NCBI GenBank assembly: GCA_032622095.1
Contig: CP136068.1
Coordinates: 134,361,989 to 134,425,988 of the forward strand
Origin: Siphonodentalium dalli
Lineage: Eukaryota > Mollusca > Scaphopoda > Gadilida > Siphonodentaliidae
DNA length: 64,000 bases
Direction of reading: 5' to 3'
In this document: positions 1 to 9,245 of the stretch, one piece after another
Numbering within the stretch: the stretch's first letter is position 1
How the letters are laid out: each line of letters opens with the position of its first letter
Program-made: the position numbers and the translations under genes
Notes under the pieces: model-generated
Databases searched by the model: none
What the model saw: the letters and a program-made list of their open reading frames with translations, nothing else
Told to the model about the DNA's origin: nothing

Positions 1-450
1 TCCGATGAGGGTAAATTAAATTATGGTCACATCACGGTTAAATAAAATATGGTCCCATGAGGGTTAATTAATATATCGTCCAATGAGGGTTAATAAAAGA
101 TATGGTCCCATGATGGTTAATTAAAATTGTAACTTGAGTGTTAATTAAAATATCGTCCCATGAGGGTTAATAACAATATGGACCCATGGGGGGGGGGGGG
201 TAATTGAGAAATATGGTCACGTTAAGGTCAATTAAAATATGGTAACGTGACTTAATAAAAGAATAATTATATGGTCCCATTATGATGGTTAATTAAAATA
301 TGGTGTCATCGGTGTTGATTAAACTACGGTCTCACTGGGGTGAAATACAATATAGTCCCACGAGGGTAAATTAAAATATGGTCCAATGAGGACTAATTAT
401 AATATGCCCCCCTCCCCCATGAGGAGGATCAATTAAAACATGGTCACTGG
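1..450. repeat. Degenerate AT-rich minisatellite
   Basis: A block built from diverged copies of a unit of about 28-40 bases around the phrase ATATGGTCCCATGAGGGTTA. At least a dozen copies can be followed by eye, with point changes and short insertions, including a 12-G run near 189. The array is cut by the start of the window. No coding potential is seen. Confidence 0.85.
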
Positions 451-1835
451 AATGGGTGGCTAATTTCTGAACATTCTTCAGTGCATATAGCATTCTGATA
501 TATCTTCGGTACACATAAATAAAATAATGTTTAGAATTAGGCCACATTGTATGTTAAACAGCCAATGTGAAGGGTTAGTGTTGGAACTTTTCTTAATAAC
601 ATGTCTATTCATAGCTCCGATATATTCCGCATAAAAGGAAATGAAAAGTCAATATTTACAAAATGCACGAAGGAGTGACGTGGGAATTGGTTAATAATTA
701 CCATCTCAATTCATTTAGAATATAACATGCCGATATTTGTCGCGTATAACTAAATGAAAAAGTTCACTAAACGATATTAAATAACATGTTAAACACCGAT
801 ATAAACAAACACCTCGTAGGATTCATGTTCGAATTAAATTTCTTATACAATCGTCAAATCCCCGTACAGTATAATAGTTGATAGCATTCCGATTTATGCC
901 ACATGAAAATAAACGAAAGATGTTCAAATAACAATGCAACAAAGCAGGTTACGGAACAATAGAAACACATAACGCGCAGCGCGCTAATGGTTAACGCGCG
1001 AATTCCCGTTAGAATTAATCGCCTTCCACTTCTTGGCATGCAGAGAGAGAGAGAGAGATACTTTATTCCTCCATATCAACGGAGATTACATAATATTACA
1101 AATATATACAACAAAATAATTACATATAATTTGTTAATACAAGCTGGGAGCTATGCGTGTAAACACATTTGCTAAGTTTCAGTGCAATTTTACTGCCAGT
1201 ATCGCGAACAGTTCTCAACACAGCCGCATTTGGTATTAAACGCCAACATATACATAATGGCTAGAATGTGTTTAACCGCAGTAAAACATATCCAGAGAAT
1301 TGGTCGCCATTCAGAGGTGTTCATTTATGATTCCCAACTACGCCTTTTACCGGACTCGGGGTCGCTCCACAACTTTTAATGCGTCCCAAAAATCTCAAGA
1401 GGGCGAAATAAGCCCGATGTTTTAAAATATATTCCTTATTTCTGTGTGTATGTTATTAAGAACATGCCCGCGCGTCATACATCTTACGAGATACAACTAA
1501 ATATCATCGTAAATCCCTTATTTGGCGTGTGACGTAATTATAACATCTTGGGAGAAAATATTTATTCTTTTTTTTAGAGCCGATTTCGAAATATTGAAGG
1601 ATTTTCGTTTTGTAAATAATCGATTAAACGAACGTGGATCATTCGAGCTAAATTTTGACTATGTAATTTGGTAGGAGGTAAACGATAGATTGACCAATGC
1701 ACGAGATATTAATAAACCGGCTTCATTTGCTCTAAGAAATACTTGCCATAGTTACGCCATTGTCCAGCTGTTATACACGCTCTTTATTTCTACCATATCG
1801 GGAATAAACAGACACGGAACCCTCTTTTCTGGTCC
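451..1835. other. No gene seen
   Basis: AT-rich sequence with a short GA tract near 1045. The open frames are under 70 codons, have no recognisable motif, and read as chance ORFs. Confidence 0.5.
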
Positions 1836-2590
1836 AGATTAGATTAGATTATATTTATTTCTTATACCATACATCAATGGTTGAAAGAATAACATGTTTA
1901 CATATGTATACATAATATCAGAGGCAGTGTTAGACGAATAAGAAAGATATCAATTAAATACAAATATATTATTCTGGTTGTAATCTATCAGGGGCAGGGT
2001 AAACCAGTCACTGGCTAAGACCAACAAGGACCCCACACAATACCACCCCAATGCACAGCCGTGGGGAGGCATAGTATGCGGCATCTCTCTGACCTCATCA
2101 AGTAACTAGTTGACCCTCCATAATCTTGACAAATTTACAGAGTCCCCTAGCTATCGGTGGTTTTCTCGTGGAGAACAAGATTCTTAGTTTCATTGTATTT
2201 GGGTAATTCCAATATGACTTGTGCAACAGCATTTTTCGCTCTGTTGATAATGATTGACAGTAAAAAATATAGTGAATTTGTCACCGATTTGGCCTTTGTT
2301 ACATAGTGTACATATTCGATCATCACGGGGTGTACTATACGACCTACCCTTTTCTATTGGTAATGAGTGGTTGCTTGTTCTGAATCGAGCTAGGGTAAAT
2401 TTTATGTCATCACGCAACTCGGAGATGTAATATTCCTGACCAAGTTGTGGGTGGTTTCTCGGGATTTGGTCGGGGGTATGGCTTGTTGCCATTCATCGGA
2501 GAGCTGTCGCTGAGGGCTTTCAGATGAGTGGCGGCGCGGGCCATGTTTCCGACTGGATCCTGAGGGGTTGTCCGTGATTCTGCTGTGGTT
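1836..2590 (-). mobile_element. 5'-truncated LINE, 3' end fragment
   Basis: A minus-strand remnant of a non-LTR retrotransposon. The coding end at 2190-2492 carries the C-terminal cysteine motif of the CR1/Jockey-type group. Reading on the minus strand, about 350 bases of 3' UTR run to a tail of repeated TAATC units near 1840, the microsatellite-like 3' terminus common in these elements. The 5' limit near 2590 is a guess. Confidence 0.6.
2190..2492 (-). pseudogene. LINE reverse transcriptase C-terminal fragment
   Basis: About 100 codons. Residues around 35-70 read as the block found after the RT domain in many invertebrate LINEs: FRTSNHSLPIEKG, then a basic/proline stretch, then CTLCNKGQIGD, a CxxC pair that normally pairs with a later HxxxC. 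The later part is degraded: the expected final His/Cys pair is only partly present. No RT palm motifs lie upstream, so this is a 5'-truncated fossil and makes no enzyme. The assignment rests on family memory of this C-terminal block. Confidence 0.65.
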
Positions 2591-2717
2591 GGGTGGACAA
2601 TTGCATTTGGGTATTACTGTATATACCTATATATACGCGGTAGCACATGCATTTCTTGCGTACGTGTATGCATGTGGGTGTATGTATGTGCATGTATATG
2701 TATAATGTATGAACATG

Positions 2718-2749
<32 letters not shown>

Positions 2750-3450
2750 TATGTATGTTTGTATATATGTGGGTACTTCATAGAATCGAAAACGCGTGTA
2801 GGAACGGGCATCCCCACGGCAATGTCGGCTTATAAGACATCTTTACTACACATGACAGCCGATGGACAATTGGTTTCTATATATATGTACCAAAATTACG
2901 CCGCGTTGGTGACTGGGAAATTCCAGGGAATGCCGATTGAGCTCAAACTTGCTACCTACGGGAAGTGTCATATATATGAGTGTGTCCTTTATAGACTTGA
3001 ACCGATTGAGCTCAAACTTGCTAAATATTTACTGGGAAATTCCAGGGAATGCCGATTGAGCTCAAACTTGCTACCTACGGGAAGTGTCATATATATGTGT
3101 GTGTCCTTTATAGACTCGAACCGTTTGAGCTCAAACTTGCTAATTACGGGAAGTGTCATGGACGGGTTCATTGAAAAACAAAATCAAATCGGGTAAGATT
3201 GAAAAACAAAATTAAAAAGGCACAATTAAAACCAAAAAAAATCGGGTAAAATAAAAAAAAATAAAAATTCAATTAAAAAATTAAAAAAGCACAATTAACT
3301 CATTGAAAAACAAAATAATTAACTCATTGAAAAACAAAAAAATGCCGAAATTGCTGCAAATGCAGCACAAGTGTCTCGGAACCTGTTGCAATTGCTTTTT
3401 CGAACAAAGCCATGGGACGAATGCCGCCAGTGGCGGGCTAACCTATATAT
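2590..3450. repeat. AT microsatellite and internal direct repeats, possible Helitron body
   Basis: After a TA/TG-rich tract (about 2690-2770) come direct repeats. A segment of roughly 110 bases containing GATTGAGCTCAAACTTGCTA recurs near 2935, 3000, 3050 and 3125. The phrase GGGTACTTCATAGAATCGAA occurs at about 2770 and again near 3496, in the next unit. A GC hairpin near 3430-3445 is followed by CTAA, which could be a Helitron 3' end; this is weak. A 203-codon frame spans the block but simply translates the repeats. Confidence 0.5.
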
Positions 3451-4392
3451 TTTGAGAACTCCGTATATATATATATGTGTGTGTGTATATGTGTGGGTAC
3501 TTCATAGAATCGAAAACGCGTGGACAGATTGAGCTCAAATTTCGTATATAAGTGTAAAAGCGCAGAGCACCCGTTCTCCAATCTCAGTCCCAAAAACGGC
3601 ACTGCGGTGGTTAATCAAGTGATAATTTAATGAGCGTTTGTTTTGACGCATCGCTATAAAGAGCGTTTATTTACCATTCAACGTTATTAGCATCTGCAGA
3701 GAGATATACGGGCCATAGTACTCTTACAACATTTCTGCAATATAATTGCCTCAAAGTGTTCAGCATCATTGTTATAGTATGTATGACACTTAGGTCAGGG
3801 CTTATGGGGGGTGGGGTAGTTGGTGTGGATATAGGCATAATGCTTCTCAGAAATTCCGGTTACAAACCAACACTCACAATTTCGTCTTTTGCATTAGATA
3901 CCAACGCCACTGGTTCAAGATGATTCGACCGATCGCGACGAAACTTGGTATGATTTAAACATATTTATTCGCCATATATGCATATAAATACACACAGTCG
4001 GCAACGGGATTGAAGAAAAAGTGCGGGCCACTTATATGCTACTTCTCTCCCGATCACCATACACTCAAGTGAAATAAAAAAAATGATACATGGCATTGAA
4101 CAATTGTATATGGTATTAACGATAAATGGTAAATGATTGTTGCTAGTCTCTCCCAATTTCGAATTCATATAGTTCAAAAGTATATGTTGTTCTGTGCTCA
4201 TCCGTCCTTTAAAATGGTAAGGTGGCAGGACAGTGAGCATGTATCTTGCCCCGGATACGAATTTTATCAGGTCGCCGAGCCCGTGCGATGCCAGCTTCGC
4301 GCATGCGCAGACCAGATCTCGGAAACGGGTAGAGCTATCGACTTGAAATTTGGTTTTTCAATAGCCCGGACAACGTCGGGCTCATCGGCTAG
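3451..4392 (+). mobile_element. Probable non-autonomous Helitron, 3' end clear
   Basis: The 3' end is well marked. A GC-rich hairpin at 4364-4381 (arms GCCCGGAC and GTCGGGC) is followed 7 bases later by CTAG at 4389-4392 and then a T, the Helitron 3' signature. The 5' end is uncertain; the start near 3451 is chosen because its TATATATTTTGAGAAC resembles the start of the next element. A LINE 3' UTR fragment sits inside. No Rep/helicase coding is present. Confidence 0.5.
3952..4060 (-). mobile_element. Solo 3' UTR of a LINE family
   Basis: About 110 bases related to the 3' UTR of the minus-strand LINE at 39.9 kb and to the fragment at 62351-62474. Shared landmarks, in order on the plus strand, are GATTTAAACATATT, an ACGGGATTG-like phrase, a CACTTAT-like phrase and a CTCTCCC tract. 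No coding part is attached. Confidence 0.6.
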
Positions 4393-5219
4393 TCTATTAT
4401 ATATTTTGGGAGATCTGTCTGTCTCTGTGTGTGTGTGTGTGTCTGTCTGTCTGTTCGCGATGGACTCGTTGGTGTGGTGTGTGATATGTGGGTTACTTTC
4501 GGTCGGGGAGTGGCATGGGCCTATTAATTGGCCCGTGCGACGTGACATTGACCTTGAAATCGGGTCATTTCAAGGTCGAACACCCGAGTATCACGGAATT
4601 TCGATGAAAATTAGTGTCTTGGGATACTTTCGTATGGGGAGTGTCGTAACCCTATTCGTTTGCCCGTGCGACGTGACCTTGACCTTGAAATCGGGTCAAT
4701 TCAAGGTCAAATCACGAATTTTTGTGGGATTTTGACGAAATTTGATACGTGGGGTTACTTTTGTCCACTGAGTGTTTGGACGGGTCGAGTCGTCACCCCA
4801 ACCTGACCTTGACCTTCAAAATGATCAATTCGAGGTCAAATCGGGTAAAACCGGATGGATTTCGACGGGTACTTTTGTCGGGTACTTTGGTCCGGGCAGT
4901 GTTTTGGACGGGTCAAATCGTGACCCCACCTGACCTTGACCTTCAAAATGGACAATTCAAGTTTCAAAATGGACAATTCAAGGTCAACGGACCTGACCTT
5001 CACCTTCAAAATGATAAATTCAAGGTCAAATCGGGTAAAACCAGATGGATTTCGACGGGTACTTTTGTCGGGTACTTTTGTTCGGGCAGTGTTTTGGAAG
5101 GGTCAAATCGTGACCCCACCTGACCTTGACCTTCAAAATGGACAATTCAAGGTCAAATCGCGCAATTCGTCGAAAAGCAGAGGGGAAACAGCCCGGACGA
5201 AGTCGGGTCCACCTTCTAG
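4393..5219 (+). mobile_element. Non-autonomous Helitron
   Basis: Starts with TCTATTATATATTTTGGG directly after the CTAG of the upstream Helitron. It ends with a hairpin at 5191-5207 (GCCCGGAC, loop, GTCGGG) and CTAG at 5216-5219 followed by T. The body is made of repeated phrases such as CCTGACCTTGACCTTCAAAA and TTCAAGGTCAAAT, so many copies of AGGTCA lie in both orientations. No Rep/helicase ORF is present, so movement would have needed a partner in trans. The long open frames here only translate the repeats. Confidence 0.75.
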
Positions 5220-5924
5220 TACAATATATATTGGAGATTTAATGTAGTGATTGTGATTGTCACGGTTATGTAGTTGATTATATGTAGTTTATTGTATATG
5301 TGTATAGCGTGCACCGGGTGAGAAAGCATGTGACACTTTGTTGAAATCGGACGTGCCAAACTAAATTTATGATACGTATAAACTATTTACACACCATGCG
5401 TCACACATGGTATGTGTTCATAAAGGGTTCATACGTTCCAATTGGTTGAAAGGTTCATCGCCTAACATGCAACGGCCATTGCATTGATAAACTAATAACC
5501 ACGCACCAATTGCCAAACACGTGACCAATGCCTTGACGATTGACACGTTATGCTGTTGACTGGCCACCAGCTCGCGGCAAATACACTGAACTGTTAGTTT
5601 CTAGGTTCTCTGGTACGACATTTGAATTGTTTTATTTCATGTCTAGGTACGGATTTTCCATTTAGTAATGGTCAAACTTTTACGAATCAGGTGATATTTT
5701 ACTGAGTAAGCCATTGAATGTGCACATAGGGGGAGAGAGAGGGGAGAGAGAGAGAGAAGGAGAGAGCGAGAGAGAGAGAGAGATGAGAGAGAGGGTTTGC
5801 TAGCTAAGCGATTTAAATTATATTTAACTGTTCTACAATTGCATGCCAATACTTTGAAATAATTGATGACAGCGATGTATGGTCTGGGTCATTCTAATCC
5901 ACACTAGGTTACAGCAGCGATATT
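5220..5924. other. No gene seen; GA tract
   Basis: Unique-looking AT-rich DNA with a GA-rich simple-sequence tract at about 5728-5792. No convincing coding frame. Confidence 0.5.
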
Positions 5925-6090
5925 GGTTACAGTGAAGTAATTTGATTGGCAGCGCCAAATTCTGAAACTTTGCGCAGATGTCAATCCTGGTAATCATGTA
6001 CTCATTTATCACAATTCGTGGACACTCAGGGCTGCATGCCATTATTTGTTAACACTGAGGCATATGGGAAATAATTACTTCACTGTAACA
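5925..6090. mobile_element. Short TIR element (MITE), complete copy
   Basis: About 165 bases bounded by inverted repeats: GTTACAGTGAAGTAATT at 5926-5942 and its reverse complement at 6073-6089. A second copy, interrupted by a LINE, lies at 6906-6937 plus 8903-9009, and a fragment lies at 12396-12456. There is no coding capacity. The superfamily is not assigned because the target duplication is not clear. Confidence 0.75.
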
Positions 6091-6905
6091 TAAAGAACAT
6101 AAATGACCATTTTTGACAGTTGGGCCTAGCGACCGATTTCGTATCAATACTGACAAACAAACTATTCGGGAACTTGTGGTATCTTATATTATTTGAGTCG
6201 GCGGTCATCAATGAGAAGCCAATATTAACCCTTCTGGGGCAATTTTTGCTTCCAATATTCACCTCTGTTTTTGTCATTTTCGAGTCCATATATGTACCTT
6301 TAATGAATACCATGGTATCCGTCCATGCGCTCTACATCGCTGTTCAATACAAAACTGGAATAGAGGCTTTTTGGCGAGCCATATGAGCGATCTACATCGT
6401 TACATGTGGCTAGTCTCTAACATTTGATGTAAACCAGAACCAGTGCAGGGTTAATTGGCGGCCAATTGATCTGTTTTAGGCGATTTATTGGCATAAAATC
6501 ATTCTGCTGCACTTAAAATTTCAGTTTTATGCCAAACATTTGTTGAATAGAACTAAGAATGGTCAAGTGCGCCCAATTCAAGCACCAGCGCGGCCATGTT
6601 TATAAAGCGAACCATCGTCCATATTTTCTCAGAGAGAAATCGGACAGCTATAACGACAACAATGGGCATATATGCTGCCATCGTTTACTTTATCGACATG
6701 GACCTCACATGGCGATGATTCGTGTTCATGTTACGATGTTTGTTGTCACGACTGTAAACAGGGGGGGGGGGGTGTCATGAACGGGTTAATAAGATGAAAA
6801 CAAAGTAATGGATAGAGATTGTGTACTTTATTTCGTACTGTGATATTCCAGGGACCGATTTGTGTCGTTTTCAGATGGCATGTCATTAACACTGTTGTCA
6901 CTTTA
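6091..6905. other. No gene seen
   Basis: Several frames of 70-90 codons occur but show no motifs. A short G run lies near 6763. Confidence 0.45.
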
Positions 6906-6937
6906 GGTTACATTGAAGTAATTCGATTGGCAGCGCC
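6906..6937. mobile_element. MITE left piece, interrupted copy
   Basis: Matches the first about 32 bases of the complete MITE at 5925 (GGTTACATTGAAGTAATT then CGATTGGCAGCGCC). The match stops where the LINE begins; the rest of the MITE resumes at about 8903. Confidence 0.7.
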
Positions 6938-8902
6938 CTCCGATGGATTTGAGGGTCAAGATACAGGAGAGAATTAAAAAAAATCTGGGCGCTAGTTGGT
7001 TAATAGTAGTTTTGATATTTAAGCATTTAAAATACATGCAATCTCTCCTCTTGAAATTTCAGACGCCAAGCAAAACTTTGACACCTTGTAAATCACGTGG
7101 TCCCAGTTTTAATTTGTTTGGCGTGAGGTTAAAAATGTCAATATTTTTTTCTGGGATCTTTCCAAGAAGAATTTGCCTATGTGAACGGTAACGCCGACAT
7201 TGGAATATGTAGTGGTAGCTATCTTCTATTTGGCCACAAACACAGCGATCAGTGACAGAGATATAATTTTGGTATGTGTGCGCGTTTAGGTCACTACAAT
7301 AGTTTCTAAGACGTGTGTGGATTACTTGTGCTATTCTTGTGTAACAATATTTGAAGCGTGAATACTTCTTTTTATGACTAGTGTTTATTGTTGTTCTAAA
7401 TTCGTCGTGATTCACTATGTCGCGTGTGCTCATCGGCAGTGAATTCCAGAGGGCTGCTGTTTTTAATATGAATGATCGGTCGTGTGAATTGGCGTTAAAT
7501 TGGGGTAGCCGAAATTTTTTTGAGTTACGGGTATTAATTTTCGATACCTCGGATACAAGTGGGGGCACTAAGTTTTGTAGGTACTCTGGGGCCGAATTAT
7601 AGATCATTTTGTGATATAAATAAAGTTTCGAATTTTCACGTCTCTTTTTTAGAGTCTCCCAACCTGCTTCAATTATAGGGTTATTATTACTCGTGGATCG
7701 GGTACATCCTGTTACAATACGCGCAGCTTCTAGTTGTATATCTTCCAACTTGTCAGATTTTGCTATTGTCCCAGATAACGTTTGCGTATTCTATGATTGG
7801 TCTTACAAGAGTGAAATAACATTTTTCTAGGGTTTCTCTGTTAAGAACGTATTTTTGTTTTTGTGACATAGATATTCGATACCATGAAAGTTTAGATATA
7901 GACGCAATATGGGCCTTCCATGAACAATTGTTTTCAAAAACGACACCAAGGTGTTTGTGGTTTGATACTGTGTTCAATTGGACATTGTTCACATATAAGT
8001 TTGGGTGATTCAAAGGGTTTTGTTTACGTGATATGCACATAGCTTCTGGTTTACTGACATTGAATTTTACTAGCCATCTCTTCGACCATGCTTCCAGTGT
8101 GTTTATGTAGTTTTGCAATATGTTGGCACTTTGTATCGGGTCTTTAATAGGCAGAAATATGGACGTATCGTCAGCAAATAGTCTAATGTCACTTTTAATT
8201 CCTTTAACAATGTCGTTAATGTTGGTTAAACATAACATCGGCCCAAGTACGGATCCTTGGGGCACACCAGCTTTAACCCATCCCCAAGAAGAAGATTCGG
8301 AGCCTAAAACTACTCTTTGCTCGCTGTTTGTTAGATATGATTCAATCCATCTGAGAAGATTACCTGTGATACCCATTCTTTTTAATTTATAAACTAAACC
8401 ACGGTGCCAAACTTTGTCGAATGCTTTGCTTATATCGAAGAATAAAACTCTGACATCCTGTCCTTCGTCCAAACTTTTACTAATTTCGTGATAAATTTCG
8501 CATAATTGGTGTGATGTTGACTGCCCGGGGAGGAATCCAGCTTGGTGTTTGCACAGTAAACTATTTTTGGTAAGAAATGTGAGTAGATGTTTGGCTATGC
8601 ATTTATCGTATACTTTACCAATACAACTTAATAGGGATATGGGTCTGTAGTTTCCTGGGTCTGTTGGGTCTCCTTTAAAAAAAAAATTGGAACAACGTTT
8701 GCACGTTTCCATTCATCGGGGAAGAAAGAGTTTTCCATGAATGTTTTAAACATTATTTTCAATGGATGATGCAAGCTAGGACATTTTTTTTAGTATGCGC
8801 GGACTTATCTCATCGTAACCGGAAGATTTATCAGTTACAATATTTTTCAAGGTTTCTATTATATCCGATTCAGAGATTAATATTTCATTTAGTTCTTGGA
8901 TA
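6938..8902 (-). mobile_element. 5'-truncated CR1/Jockey-type LINE inserted in a MITE
   Basis: A minus-strand LINE of about 2 kb. It keeps most of the reverse transcriptase and the C-terminal cysteine block but no endonuclease. It lies between the two halves of a MITE, so its outer limits are set by where MITE similarity stops. About 20 bases of MITE sequence are missing at the junction. Confidence 0.75.
7059..8712 (-). pseudogene. LINE reverse transcriptase (frameshifted)
   Basis: Two consecutive minus-strand frames (8712-7753, then 7748-7059) form one polyprotein broken by a one-base shift at about 7750. RT blocks in order: NYRPISLLS, LFFDISKAFDKVWH (motif A Asp), GVPQGSVLGP, FADDTSIFL (motif C with both Asp). 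Then comes the thumb region, TLVRPIIEYANVIWDN, and the C-terminal LEAARIVTG, AALWNSLP and CVCGQIEDSYHYIFQC blocks. Minus-strand bases up to about 8900 still translate to part of the RT N terminus (DKSSGYDEISPRIL) but contain stops. The FADD box survives, yet the shift and stops make the copy dead. This is a CR1/Jockey-superfamily type; the exact clade is not resolved. Confidence 0.88.
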
Positions 8903-9009
8903 GATTGCAATCCTGGTGATTATGTACTCACAATTCGCGTACACTCAGGGCTGCATGCCATGATATGTTAATACTGAGGCCTATGGGAAAAACTTACATC
9001 ACTGTAACC
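8903..9009. mobile_element. MITE right piece, interrupted copy
   Basis: Resumes the MITE from its internal GCAATCCTGG phrase through CACTCAGGGCTGCATGCCAT to the right inverted repeat, ending ACTGTAACC. Together with 6906-6937 it rebuilds almost the whole element. Confidence 0.75.
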
Positions 9010-9146
9010 AATCGTCACCCGCGTCGAAACGACGAAAAGTACCGAGGAGTCCGAATGCACTGTAACCACTAATCAAACCCCAGGCAGAGTTATCTCCCAT
9101 CGCTCCGCTGAGATATCACTGCCATAAGGACACTTGGTAACGATTT

Positions 9147-9237
9147 TGTCATGTATTGATCTGGGCTTCCGTACTTTTGTACTGAGTTTGTGACGTCATC
9201 GAGCTGGTTGTATGTTATGAGCTGAATAGAATAAATC
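9147..9237 (+). repeat. 5' LTR, truncated
   Basis: Begins TGTCATGTATTGATCTGGG and matches the start of the 3' LTR at 12000 over about 91 bases with few changes. Similarity ends at GAATAAATC, where the internal deletion joins it to RT coding sequence. Confidence 0.8.
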
Positions 9238-9245
9238 TATCATAG

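Noticed and set aside
2585-3196. 203-codon plus-strand ORF
   Set aside because: It is low-complexity (Tyr/Ile/Val from TA/TG repeats) and then translates direct repeats; no family motif.
4133-5247. Three overlapping plus frames of 100-200 codons
   Set aside because: They translate Helitron repeats (FKMDNSRS-type phrases recur) and no protein family is visible.
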